From Rickettsiales bacterium (GTDB lineage Bacteria > Pseudomonadota > Alphaproteobacteria > Rickettsiales > JALZUV01): a stretch of DNA of 12,089 nt. How positions within the stretch are numbered: position 1 is the stretch's first letter; every line of letters begins with the position of its first letter. This document shows, piece after piece, positions 1 through 6,350 of this stretch. A model generated the notes under the pieces. The model saw nothing but the letters and a program-made list of their open reading frames with translations. It had not been told where the DNA came from and made no database searches. The stretch covers positions 1 through 12,089 of the forward strand of contig JALZUV010000067.1 in the NCBI GenBank assembly GCA_023301245.1, written 5' to 3'. The translations under genes and the position numbers were made by a program.

Positions 1-224
1 AATTGAATTAACGACCAGCCAATAACAAAGCCACTAATCACAAAGAATAAATCAACCGACATCCAGCCCATACGAAACCATATAAGACCGTAATCAATCG
101 GAAACCCACTCCAGCCGTAATGCTCTATCACATGATAAACAAACACCGACAGTGCTGCAAAAGCACGTAGTAAGTTTACATGCGGGAAATAGGTTCTAGT
201 AACCGCCGAGGATTCTAAGCTCAT
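1..224 (-). CDS. Acyltransferase-3 family membrane protein, N-terminal part only
   Basis: Reading the minus strand from an ATG at 224 gives 74 residues that run off the window edge without a stop. The visible part has the hallmark start of the OafA/YrhL acyltransferase-3 family: the LRAFAALSVFVYHV helix near residues 19-32, whose His is the family's usual catalytic candidate, then GWMSVDLFFVISGFVIGW around residues 53-70. Known members are multi-helix inner-membrane proteins that move acyl groups, usually acetyl, onto surface sugars or other extracytoplasmic acceptors; the acceptor here cannot be told. The start codon overlaps the metY stop as ATGA, so translation is probably coupled to metY and the two are likely one transcript. 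No good independent Shine-Dalgarno is visible. The family call is firm; the substrate is unknown. Confidence 0.85.
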   Translation of the reverse strand, partial: MSLESSAVTRTYFPHVNLLRAFAALSVFVYHVIEHYGWSGFPIDYGLIWFRMGWMSVDLFFVISGFVIGWSLIQ

Positions 225-1537
225 CCGGCTTTACGAAGAGAGCCGCCAATCGCATCGAAGCCACGCTGAAGGTCATCAATAATATCGTCAGAATGCTCTA
301 AACCAATCGACACACGCATCGTGCCATCGCCAATACCTGCCGTTTTGCGATGTTCAGCAGAAAGCTGACCATGTGTGGTGCTGGCAGGGTGAATGATTAA
401 GCTGCGGGCATCGCCCAAATTAGCCACCATCGTAAAGAGCTTCAAACCCTCTAGGAACTCAGCTGACTCTGCCATACCACCTTTAATGTCGAATGTGAAA
501 AGAGAACCCGGACCTTCTGGCGTATATTTCTTCGCAAGCTCATGATAAGGGCTTGTTGGTAAGCCTGCATAACTTACATCACCCACCATATCGTGCTTAG
601 ATAACCACTCAGCCACTTTCTGCGCGTTTTCTACATGGCGCTGCATACGAATATGAAGCGTCTCTAAACCACAGATGGTCATGAAGGCATTCATCGGCTG
701 TTGAGAAGCGCCAATATCGCGCAAGCCAACACCTTTACCGTGAACGAATAAAGCCATATTGCCAAACTCTTCAAAGAATTTAACACCATGATAAGCATCA
801 CAAGGTTCGGTCAATGCCGGATAGCGATCATCTTTACCCCAGTCAAAATTACCACCGTCAATAAACGCACCACCCAGTGACGAGCCATTGCCCGTCATAA
901 ACTTAGTCGTAGAGTAAATAACAATATTTGCACCCCACTCTAGCGGACGTAGCAAGTAAGGAGTCGGCACAGTATTATCGACAATCAGTGGAATGTGGTG
1001 GCGCTCTGCCACGCGTGCCACTGCTTCAATATCAATCACCGCACCACCAGGGTTAGCAACTGACTCTAAGAAGATAGCGCGAGTTTTCTCGGTAATAGCA
1101 CGCTCAAAATTATCAGCACTTTCAGGCTCTACTAGCGTAGACTGCCAGCCAAAATGCTTAGGGAATGTGTTTTTTAACTGGCTAGTAGAACCACCATAAA
1201 TACGGTTTGAAGCAACAATATGCTGCCCCGGTGCAACTAGCGCCAAGTAAGCCAGCATTTGTGCAGCATGGCCAGAGGCGGCTGCAATCGCGCCAACACC
1301 ACCATCTAAGGCGGCTAGGCGTGTTTCTAGCACATCGACCGTTGGGTTTGTTAAGCGGCTATAGCTTGGGCCAAAATCTTTCAGCGCAAAGCGATCAGCG
1401 GCTGTTTTCGCATCAGGAAACTCATAACCTGCAGTTTGGTAAATAGGTGGCAAGGTTGAACCAAAAGCAGGGTCGGGATCGTTCCCGCCGTGGATGGCTT
1501 TCGTTGCAAATTTCATATCATCAGTGGCTTTGCCCAT
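221..1537 (-). CDS. metY: O-acetylhomoserine sulfhydrylase (aminocarboxypropyltransferase)
   Basis: This is a 438-residue PLP enzyme of the Cys/Met metabolism family, the usual length for MetY. It should replace the acetyl group of O-acetyl-L-homoserine with sulfide to form homocysteine, a direct sulfhydrylation route to methionine in the cytoplasm. The protein opens with ATKAIHGG and shows the phosphate-contacting YSR at 59-61, the ring-binding Asp187 in VDNT, and the Schiff-base lysine K212 in YSTTKFMTGNG. The long insertion and overall size fit MetY better than the shorter MetB/MetC/MetZ enzymes, although a related gamma-replacement activity cannot be excluded. The start is supported by GGAG at 1546-1549, eight bases before the ATG. 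It is transcribed away from ilvB and overlaps the following acyltransferase gene by 4 bp. Confidence 0.92.
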   Translation of the reverse strand: MGKATDDMKFATKAIHGGNDPDPAFGSTLPPIYQTAGYEFPDAKTAADRFALKDFGPSYSRLTNPTVDVLETRLAALDGGVGAIAAASGHAAQMLAYLALVAPGQHIVASNRIYGGSTSQLKNTFPKHFGWQSTLVEPESADNFERAITEKTRAIFLESVANPGGAVIDIEAVARVAERHHIPLIVDNTVPTPYLLRPLEWGANIVIYSTTKFMTGNGSSLGGAFIDGGNFDWGKDDRYPALTEPCDAYHGVKFFEEFGNMALFVHGKGVGLRDIGASQQPMNAFMTICGLETLHIRMQRHVENAQKVAEWLSKHDMVGDVSYAGLPTSPYHELAKKYTPEGPGSLFTFDIKGGMAESAEFLEGLKLFTMVANLGDARSLIIHPASTTHGQLSAEHRKTAGIGDGTMRVSIGLEHSDDIIDDLQRGFDAIGGSLRKAG

Positions 1538-1678
1538 ATCTACTTCTCCAAATTACTCATCAATTGTGACGTGGTTTTAGACTAATTTACGACAATAATA
1601 AAGCGCAAACGGTTGAATAGCGAAGAAAATTTAGCTATAAGGAACTTCCGCGACTTAACAAGTTAACAAGTGATATGC
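1538..1678. promoter_or_regulatory. Divergent control region between metY and ilvB
   Basis: This AT-rich spacer of about 140 bp must carry the promoters for metY (leftward) and ilvB (rightward). I found no convincing -35/-10 pair on either strand. Close to ilvB there is an exact tandem 8-bp repeat, TTAACAAG twice, at 1655-1670, and a small dyad GGAACTTCC at 1641-1649; either could be a regulator site but this is inference. I did not recognise a SAM riboswitch or a branched-chain leader peptide with attenuator. Confidence 0.4.
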
Positions 1679-3490
1679 ATGATGACGGCTAAAAACAAAC
1701 AACAGAAGCAAAATCTGAGCTCTGAATCCTCCAACGAAACGCAAAATATGCAGGAGATGACTGGCGCTGAAATCGTCATTAAATCGCTGATTGACTGCGG
1801 AACTGACACTATCTTTGGCTACCCCGGAGGCGCAGTATTGCCGCTTTATGATGCAATTTTCCAACAGAATCACTTACGGCATATTTTAGTACGCCACGAA
1901 CAAGCGGCTACCCACGCGGCTGAAGGCTATGCGCGCTCAACTGGCAAGGCTGGCGTGGTATTGGTAACCTCAGGCCCAGGCGCAACGAACGCGGTTACGG
2001 GACTAGCCGATGCCATGCTAGATTCTATTCCACTTATTTGTATCACCGGACAAGTGCCAAGCCACCTGATAGGCTCTGACGCCTTTCAAGAGGCGGATAC
2101 TACTGGCATCACCCGTGCCTGCACCAAATATAATTACCTCGTACAGAAGATTGAAGATTTACCTGCCGTGGTACATGAGGCATTCCATGTAGCCACCTCT
2201 GGCCGCCCCGGCCCTGTGGTAATTGATGTGCCGAAAGATATTCTCAATCAGCTTGGCGAATATGACCATAACCACCATTTTCGCCGTGAGCGCTATAGCC
2301 CCAAAACCGTCGGCAACGCGACCAAGGTCAATGCCGCGATGGATTTAATCGCTAATGCGAAAAAACCGCTCTTCTATGTAGGCGGCGGACTGATTAACTC
2401 AGGGCTCGATGCATGCGAAGAACTACAGCTATTTGTAAAAGAAACGGGCTTTCCTATTACCCTCACCTTTATGGGGCTAGGTGCTTATCCGGGCACCGAT
2501 GAACAATTTTTGGCGATGCCAGGAATGCACGGCTCGCTCGAGGCGAATATGGCCATGCATGAATGCGATGTAATGATTGGTATTGGCGTGCGCTTTGATG
2601 ACCGTGTAACGGGTAAGCTCGATGGCTTTGCGCCACATTCCAAGAAGATTCAAGTGGATATTGATGCCTCTTCTATCAATAAGAATGTTGAAGTTGATAT
2701 TCCGATTGTAGGCGATGCAGGAACCGTAATCCGACAAATGCGTAAAATTTGGCGAGAAAGAGGATGCAAGCCTAACTCAGCATCCCTAGACAGCTGGTGG
2801 AAGCAAATTGAACTCTGGCGCTCGCGCAAAAGCTTCTCGTATGAACAATCTGAAGAAGAAGTTAAACCGCAATATGCATTACAGCGCCTCTATGAACTCG
2901 CTAAAGACCGCTCACCCTATTACACAACCGATGTAGGGCAACATCAAATGTGGTCGGCGCAATATTTAAAATTTGACCAACCCTATAAATGGATGAGCAG
3001 TGGCGGCCTCGGCACTATGGGCTACGGGCTACCCGCCGCAATGGGCGTGCAAATAGCACATCCCGATGAACTGGTGGTTTGCGTAACGGGTGAAGCCAGC
3101 TTTATGATGAATATTCAGGAGCTTTCTACCGTAACTCAATATCGCCTGCCGGTTAAAATTGTTATTTTAAATAACGGTTACATGGGAATGGTGCGCCAGT
3201 GGCAAGAAATGTTCCACGGAGATCGCCATAGCGAGAGCTTCATGGAATCGCTGCCTGATTTCCAAAAACTCGCCGAGGCTTACGGCATGGCATCGCTCGA
3301 ATGTGATGACCCTGCGAAAGTGGATGAAACATTTGAGAAAATGCTAAGCATTGATGGCCCTGTGTTAGTGGATATGCGCGTATGTAAGACCGAAAACGTC
3401 TATCCAATGATTCCCGCAGGCGCGGCGCATAATCAACTCCTCCTCGGCCCTGACGAGCCATGGGGCGATTTAGATACAAGCCAAGTTTAA
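1679..3490 (+). CDS. ilvB: Acetolactate synthase, large catalytic subunit
   Basis: The product is a thiamine-diphosphate enzyme of about 603 residues that condenses pyruvate with pyruvate or 2-oxobutyrate, the first common step to valine, leucine and isoleucine. The N-terminal TPP domain starts at MTGAEIVIKSL and has IFGYPGGAVLPLYDA; the catalytic glutamate is E74 in VRHEQAATHAAEGYA. A central domain contains GIGVRFDDRVTGKLDGFAP, and the C-terminal TPP domain has GGLGTMGYGLPAAMG and GEAS at 471-474, with NN at 498-499 closing the Mg/TPP motif. GEA stands where most relatives have GDG; from memory, acidic variants of this kind are common in alphaproteobacterial IlvB. The start is uncertain: GTG at 1670, ATG at 1679 and ATG at 1682 are in frame and none has a good ribosome site. 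The tail before MTGAEI is longer than usual. No small-subunit gene follows. Confidence 0.93.
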   Translation: MMTAKNKQQKQNLSSESSNETQNMQEMTGAEIVIKSLIDCGTDTIFGYPGGAVLPLYDAIFQQNHLRHILVRHEQAATHAAEGYARSTGKAGVVLVTSGPGATNAVTGLADAMLDSIPLICITGQVPSHLIGSDAFQEADTTGITRACTKYNYLVQKIEDLPAVVHEAFHVATSGRPGPVVIDVPKDILNQLGEYDHNHHFRRERYSPKTVGNATKVNAAMDLIANAKKPLFYVGGGLINSGLDACEELQLFVKETGFPITLTFMGLGAYPGTDEQFLAMPGMHGSLEANMAMHECDVMIGIGVRFDDRVTGKLDGFAPHSKKIQVDIDASSINKNVEVDIPIVGDAGTVIRQMRKIWRERGCKPNSASLDSWWKQIELWRSRKSFSYEQSEEEVKPQYALQRLYELAKDRSPYYTTDVGQHQMWSAQYLKFDQPYKWMSSGGLGTMGYGLPAAMGVQIAHPDELVVCVTGEASFMMNIQELSTVTQYRLPVKIVILNNGYMGMVRQWQEMFHGDRHSESFMESLPDFQKLAEAYGMASLECDDPAKVDETFEKMLSIDGPVLVDMRVCKTENVYPMIPAGAAHNQLLLGPDEPWGDLDTSQV

Positions 3491-3574
3491 ATACCCTTTA
3501 AGCGCGGATTTGCGCGGGCAATCGTTGCATCTAATAGGCCTTATCCTTAGCCTAAAAAGAAAAAGGATGGGGAA

Positions 3575-4414
3575 ATGCGCGTTTATACACGCATTCTTAT
3601 ATTATGTTTGCTTGGGCTGCTATCGGCCTGTGCGACCACGGCTAATTTAAAAGAGCTGCGGCAAGTTACCCCAAGCGGTACCCCCTATGCCATTGCGCTC
3701 ACTCAGCGCTATTTAGAATTTAGTGAAGCTGAAGCCAAAAATCACGACTGGACAGATTCCAGCTATTTCGCTGAGAAAGGCTTGATGAGCGGTTATGGGC
3801 AGCAAGTTACCCCTGAAGAAATTTCATCATGGAACATTGCTGAAGAACTAAAACCCGAACTAATGGCTGCCCGTGCGAAATTATTAGAACTAGTAGATGA
3901 AGAGGCTAAATTAAACTCTCCCAAACTATCCGCTCAAGCCTTCTATGCATTCGATTGCTGGGTTGAAGAGCTTGATGAAGGCTGGGATAGCGCCGCCATC
4001 TCTAGTTGTCAAACCAGCTTTTATACGGCGCTTGAGGGATTAGAATTTGCCAAACTGGAAGCCGCTGATGTACAGCCAGTCAGTAATACAGCCTATCTCG
4101 TCTATTTTGGCCATAATTTAACGCATTTCACCCAAGCCTCTAATCAAGTAGTGCAGCAAGTGATTGAGCAAGTAATGGCCACAAAGCCAAATGAGATTAT
4201 TATCCATGGCCATACTGATACAGCTGGCAGCGAGATTTATAATATGAAATTATCAGAGAAGCGCGCTCTAAGCGTATTAGAGGCGTTAATTGAAGGTGGA
4301 ATTCCCAAGGCAATATTAAAATATTTTGCTTTTGGCGAAACGGACCCTGCAATGCCAACCAATGATGGAGTGCCCGAAAAGCAAAACCGTCGTGTAGAAG
4401 TGTTTATAGGATAA
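3575..4414 (+). CDS. OmpA-domain lipoprotein, peptidoglycan-binding
   Basis: The 279-residue product begins with a short lipoprotein signal (RILILCLLGLLSAC) whose lipobox LSAC makes Cys19 the lipidated residue, so it is most likely anchored in the outer membrane facing the periplasm. Residues 20 to about 165 are a Glu/Ala-rich, probably helical region that I do not recognise. Residues from about 170 to the end form an OmpA-like domain: VYFGHNLTHF, HGHTDTAGS, LSEKRA and a terminal NRRVEVFI. Asp215 and Arg230, 15 residues apart, match the pair that binds the diaminopimelate of peptidoglycan in this family. The start is backed by AAGGA at 3563-3567. The next gene begins three bases after the stop, so they are probably co-transcribed. 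It is Pal-like in principle, but the N-terminal part is too long for Pal. Confidence 0.88.
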   Translation: MRVYTRILILCLLGLLSACATTANLKELRQVTPSGTPYAIALTQRYLEFSEAEAKNHDWTDSSYFAEKGLMSGYGQQVTPEEISSWNIAEELKPELMAARAKLLELVDEEAKLNSPKLSAQAFYAFDCWVEELDEGWDSAAISSCQTSFYTALEGLEFAKLEAADVQPVSNTAYLVYFGHNLTHFTQASNQVVQQVIEQVMATKPNEIIIHGHTDTAGSEIYNMKLSEKRALSVLEALIEGGIPKAILKYFAFGETDPAMPTNDGVPEKQNRRVEVFIG

Positions 4415-4417
4415 ATA

Positions 4418-5299
4418 ATGCTGATAAGTGCTTATGGTTTTTCTTCCCTTTGTTTAATTGCCGCGCTCGCTTTAGCCATTGCGCTACTGCTACGCATTAT
4501 TGATAGTAAGTTGCGCCTGTTACGCGTTATACCTTCTCCTCTTAAAGGCTGGCAGCACTTATGCCAACGATTTGTCACTAAACTCTATCGCAAAGAACGC
4601 TCGGCAAATGCGCTGAGAATGCGTAGCCGTATTTTAATGTTTTCACTTATAGTTGCTGCCTTTATCATCGGCATATTATTGTCCGAACTGCTCTTTATCA
4701 TCGACCATGACTATCTCGATATTATCTTACTGGGGCTATTATTCTTTGTGGCTCCGCCCCAAGCCCTCCCTCACCCAGCGGATGAAGCAGCAACATTCCG
4801 TTATGAAGTTGAAACTGGTGGCATTATGCTCTTACAGCGTATTTCAGCGCCATTACTGGGCTGGCTATTACTAAGCTGGTCTGGGCTTCTTATCGCTCTT
4901 ACTCTTGGCTTCTTGTGCCGCTTTAGTGCGCTAACTCATCTAGATTTCTCTAGGCCCATTACGCGCTTATCGAACCTAGTTTTTATTCCTGCTACAGTGC
5001 TTACCTGCCTGCTGCTAAGTTTTGCTGCGGCCTTTACCAGCAAAGGCAGACCACTGGTAGGCTTGCGGGCAGGGCTAGAGCATATTACAGCGCCCCATAA
5101 AGCAGTAACTCTCACTATCGCCGAGGCGTTAAGCTTTAGCCTTGCAGGGCCTAAAGGGCAGTATCTAGGGCTTATTTGCCGCGAATGGTTAGGCAAAGGC
5201 ACGGCGCGCCTACAAATAGCGGATGTTAAGCGCTGGTACTGGCTTACAACCATCGCGCTCGGATTATTAATCGCCTTACTATTAGTGCTATCCTTATAA
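4418..5299 (+). CDS. Divergent CobD/CbiB-like (or AmpE-like) integral membrane protein
   Basis: The 293-residue product is very hydrophobic, with likely membrane segments near 5-26, 72-93, 98-113, 143-166, 185-207 and 274-292. Its layout resembles CobD/CbiB, which joins aminopropanol to cobyric acid. After the first helix comes a basic cytoplasmic stretch, and the C-terminal half aligns by eye with the family's ending: PHKAVTLTIAEAL at 226-238, then LAGPKGQYLGL at 242-252, WLGKG at 257-261 and Asp269 followed by Trp/Tyr. However, the family's usual HRSPNAGWPE-type motif is reduced to H227 and E235, and no cobalamin genes are nearby. It is therefore probably not a working cobinamide-phosphate synthase. 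AmpE, a distant relative implicated in beta-lactamase/envelope signalling, is an alternative. The superfamily call is moderate and no function is assigned. It is tightly coupled to the OmpA lipoprotein gene. Confidence 0.6.
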   Translation: MLISAYGFSSLCLIAALALAIALLLRIIDSKLRLLRVIPSPLKGWQHLCQRFVTKLYRKERSANALRMRSRILMFSLIVAAFIIGILLSELLFIIDHDYLDIILLGLLFFVAPPQALPHPADEAATFRYEVETGGIMLLQRISAPLLGWLLLSWSGLLIALTLGFLCRFSALTHLDFSRPITRLSNLVFIPATVLTCLLLSFAAAFTSKGRPLVGLRAGLEHITAPHKAVTLTIAEALSFSLAGPKGQYLGLICREWLGKGTARLQIADVKRWYWLTTIALGLLIALLLVLSL

Positions 5300-5324
5300 G
5301 ATAAATTAAGATTATAATCAGTTC

Positions 5325-5987
5325 ATGAAATCCACGCAAAATAATAGCTCTGAGGGCGCCAATAAGGTTGAGCCTGTTTCTGAAACATTAGAAAAAATGG
5401 CAGAGCATTACCGTGAATCGACCCGAATAACGATAGATGAGCTAATTTTTACCCTGCGCCATCGCGGCTTCGGATTGCTAATGCTGGTACTAGTGCTACC
5501 TAATTGCGTACCTGTGCCTATTCCCCCCGGTGGCTCCACACTATTTTCAGTTCCTCTTTTCTTCATTGCAGTACAAATGCTTTGGGGCAAGCACGCACCA
5601 TGGTTACCTAAATGGTTACGCCGTAAATCGCTTGAACAAGCCACTGTCGATAAAATGGTCTCCATTGCAGCACCCAAATTACGCTGGGTCGAAAAATTCC
5701 TACACCCCCGCTGGAGCTTTACAAATACCAAAACAGGAGAACGAGTTGTTGGATTAATTTGGTTCATTTTTGCAATTTCGATTGCTATCCCTCTGCCAAT
5801 GACCAACTTTTTACCGGGTATAGGCACGTTAATTATGGCGCTTGGCATGCTTGGGCGAGATGGAATCGTTGTTATTATCGGAACCATTATCGGATCACTT
5901 GGCGTAACCATCACCATTTTACTACTTACGCTGGGCACGGAAGCAATTACTTCCTTCCTCCCATTTTTATCAAACAGCCTTTCGTAA
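5325..5987 (+). CDS. ExoD-family membrane protein
   Basis: The 220-residue product matches the ExoD (exopolysaccharide synthesis) family. Diagnostic stretches are RGFGLLMLVLVLPNCVPVPI with PPGGST (47-72), GKHAPWLPKWLRRKSL (88-103) and the C-terminal block IPLPMTNFLPGIGTLIMALG followed by MLGRDG (155-180). A soluble N-terminal tail of about 40 residues, with a Glu-rich helix, precedes four to five hydrophobic segments. The two hydrophobic halves look like a loose duplication: each has a Pro-rich entry, a Gly-Ser/Thr-Leu turn, then a polar exit. In rhizobia exoD mutants are altered in exopolysaccharide and alkaline tolerance, but the biochemical activity is, to my knowledge, not established. 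It lies 25 bp after the CbiB-like gene and is probably in the same operon. A TATAAT at 5313-5318 lies just before the start codon, without a good -35. Confidence 0.9.
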   Translation: MKSTQNNSSEGANKVEPVSETLEKMAEHYRESTRITIDELIFTLRHRGFGLLMLVLVLPNCVPVPIPPGGSTLFSVPLFFIAVQMLWGKHAPWLPKWLRRKSLEQATVDKMVSIAAPKLRWVEKFLHPRWSFTNTKTGERVVGLIWFIFAISIAIPLPMTNFLPGIGTLIMALGMLGRDGIVVIIGTIIGSLGVTITILLLTLGTEAITSFLPFLSNSLS

Positions 5988-6010
5988 AGCTCACCCTTAC
6001 TTTAAAAACC

Positions 6011-6042
6011 TTCTCCACAGCACGAGACAAAACTGTGGATAA
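6011..6042. promoter_or_regulatory. Two facing DnaA-box-like sites
   Basis: TGTGGATAA at 6034-6042 is, on the minus strand, the perfect DnaA box TTATCCACA. TTCTCCACA at 6011-6019 is a one-mismatch copy on the plus strand, facing it. Together they make a 7-bp perfect dyad, TCCACAG/CTGTGGA, around a 12-base spacer. Two looser copies, one mismatch from TGTGNAWAA, follow at 6067-6075 and 6123-6131. DnaA binding is inferred from the consensus only. Confidence 0.45.
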
Positions 6043-6055
6043 CATGAATGCGCTC

Positions 6056-6094
6056 TTGAGCAGATTTGTGAATTACTTATACTGCCGGTATAGA
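6056..6094 (+). promoter_or_regulatory. Candidate promoter(s) for an intergenic transcript
   Basis: Two overlapping sigma-70-like arrangements are visible. One is TTGAGC (6056-6061), 16 bases, TATACT (6078-6083). The other is TTGTGA (6066-6071), 17 bases, TATAGA (6089-6094). A dyad TATAC-N5-GTATA (6078-6092) spans the -10 region and could hold an operator. Both predict a start near 6090-6102, and no gene begins there. Confidence 0.45.
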
Positions 6095-6226
6095 GTTTCG
6101 ATGCACCCCAAACACACAACGCTGTGATTAAGGACTAAGAAGCCAACCAACGAGAGCAAAACTAAAAACGTATCCTGCAACTTGCTTAAACTGCTTTAAA
6201 ACCCGCCTCTGAGGCGGGTTTTTTTT
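6090..6226 (+). ncRNA. Candidate small RNA of about 125-135 nt
   Basis: A plausible promoter just upstream and a very strong intrinsic terminator at 6198-6228 define a short transcription unit lying after the exoD stop. Inside it I see no credible protein gene: the only ATG opens an eight-codon frame (6101-6127). The body is A/C-rich, with repeated CCAACCAACG-like stretches and little internal pairing before the terminator, which is the layout of many Hfq-type regulatory RNAs. It may instead be the 3' untranslated end of the exoD operon, or a 3'-derived RNA. I do not recognise a known RNA family. Confidence 0.4.
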
Positions 6227-6228
6227 AT
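6198..6228 (+). terminator. Strong rho-independent terminator
   Basis: The inverted repeat AAAACCCGCCT (6198-6208) and AGGCGGGTTTT (6212-6222) forms an 11-bp perfect stem with a three-base CTG loop. A run of T's continues to 6226. It ends either the candidate small RNA or read-through from the OmpA-lipoprotein/CbiB-like/exoD operon. Confidence 0.92.
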
Positions 6229-6257
6229 GAGAGAGGGATTATTTATTTTGCCCCCGC

Positions 6258-6330
6258 TCGCCCTACTGGGCTCGACGATGGGCTATTGGCTTCGCCAATG
6301 CTCATGGCTGGGTCGGCCTACTGGCCTCCC
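6258..6330. repeat. Cluster of three hairpins
   Basis: The central hairpin pairs ATGGGC-t-ATTGGC (6278-6290) with GCCAATGCTCAT (6294-6305) over a TTC loop: 12 pairs including one G-U, with one bulged T. It is flanked by two short hairpins sharing the same loop, GCCC-TACT-GGGC (6260-6271) and GGCC-TACT-GGCC (6315-6326). The flanking pieces are also imperfect direct repeats of each other. There is no T-run, so these are not terminators. This looks like a small non-coding repeat element. Confidence 0.5.
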
Positions 6331-6350
6331 TTCTGTTTTATCTTAAAGAT

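Noticed and set aside
1540..1560. Six-codon upstream frame (MSNLEK, minus strand) ending two bases before metY
   Set aside because: It has no ribosome site of its own and mostly consists of metY's Shine-Dalgarno region; a frame this short is expected by chance.
1625..1650. AGCTAAA on the minus strand in the metY leader, reminiscent of the SAM-II riboswitch 3' motif
   Set aside because: The remaining SAM-II features, the paired GCG-type stem and the conserved U/A-rich loop at the right distance, could not be found, and the motif lies too far from the metY ribosome site.
3535..3554. TAGGC/GCCTA inverted repeat after ilvB as a terminator
   Set aside because: The stem is only five pairs with a ten-base loop and is followed by A's, not T's, on the ilvB strand.
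5408..5938. Long open frame antisense to exoD (176 codons)
   Set aside because: It is fully covered by a well-conserved family gene on the other strand, and its predicted sequence is low-complexity with no recognisable domain.
6101..6127. Eight-codon frame MHPKHTTL before a terminator, as an attenuator leader peptide
   Set aside because: No biosynthetic gene follows the terminator, there is no anti-terminator pairing that I can see, and the codons show no clear amino-acid bias.
6186..6199. TTAA-N6-TTAA as a CtrA binding site
   Set aside because: The spacer is six rather than the seven bases of the CtrA consensus, and the second half overlaps the terminator stem.
6137..6200. Frame ending CNLLKLL just before the terminator, as a leucine leader peptide
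   Set aside because: It has no start codon after the preceding in-frame stop.
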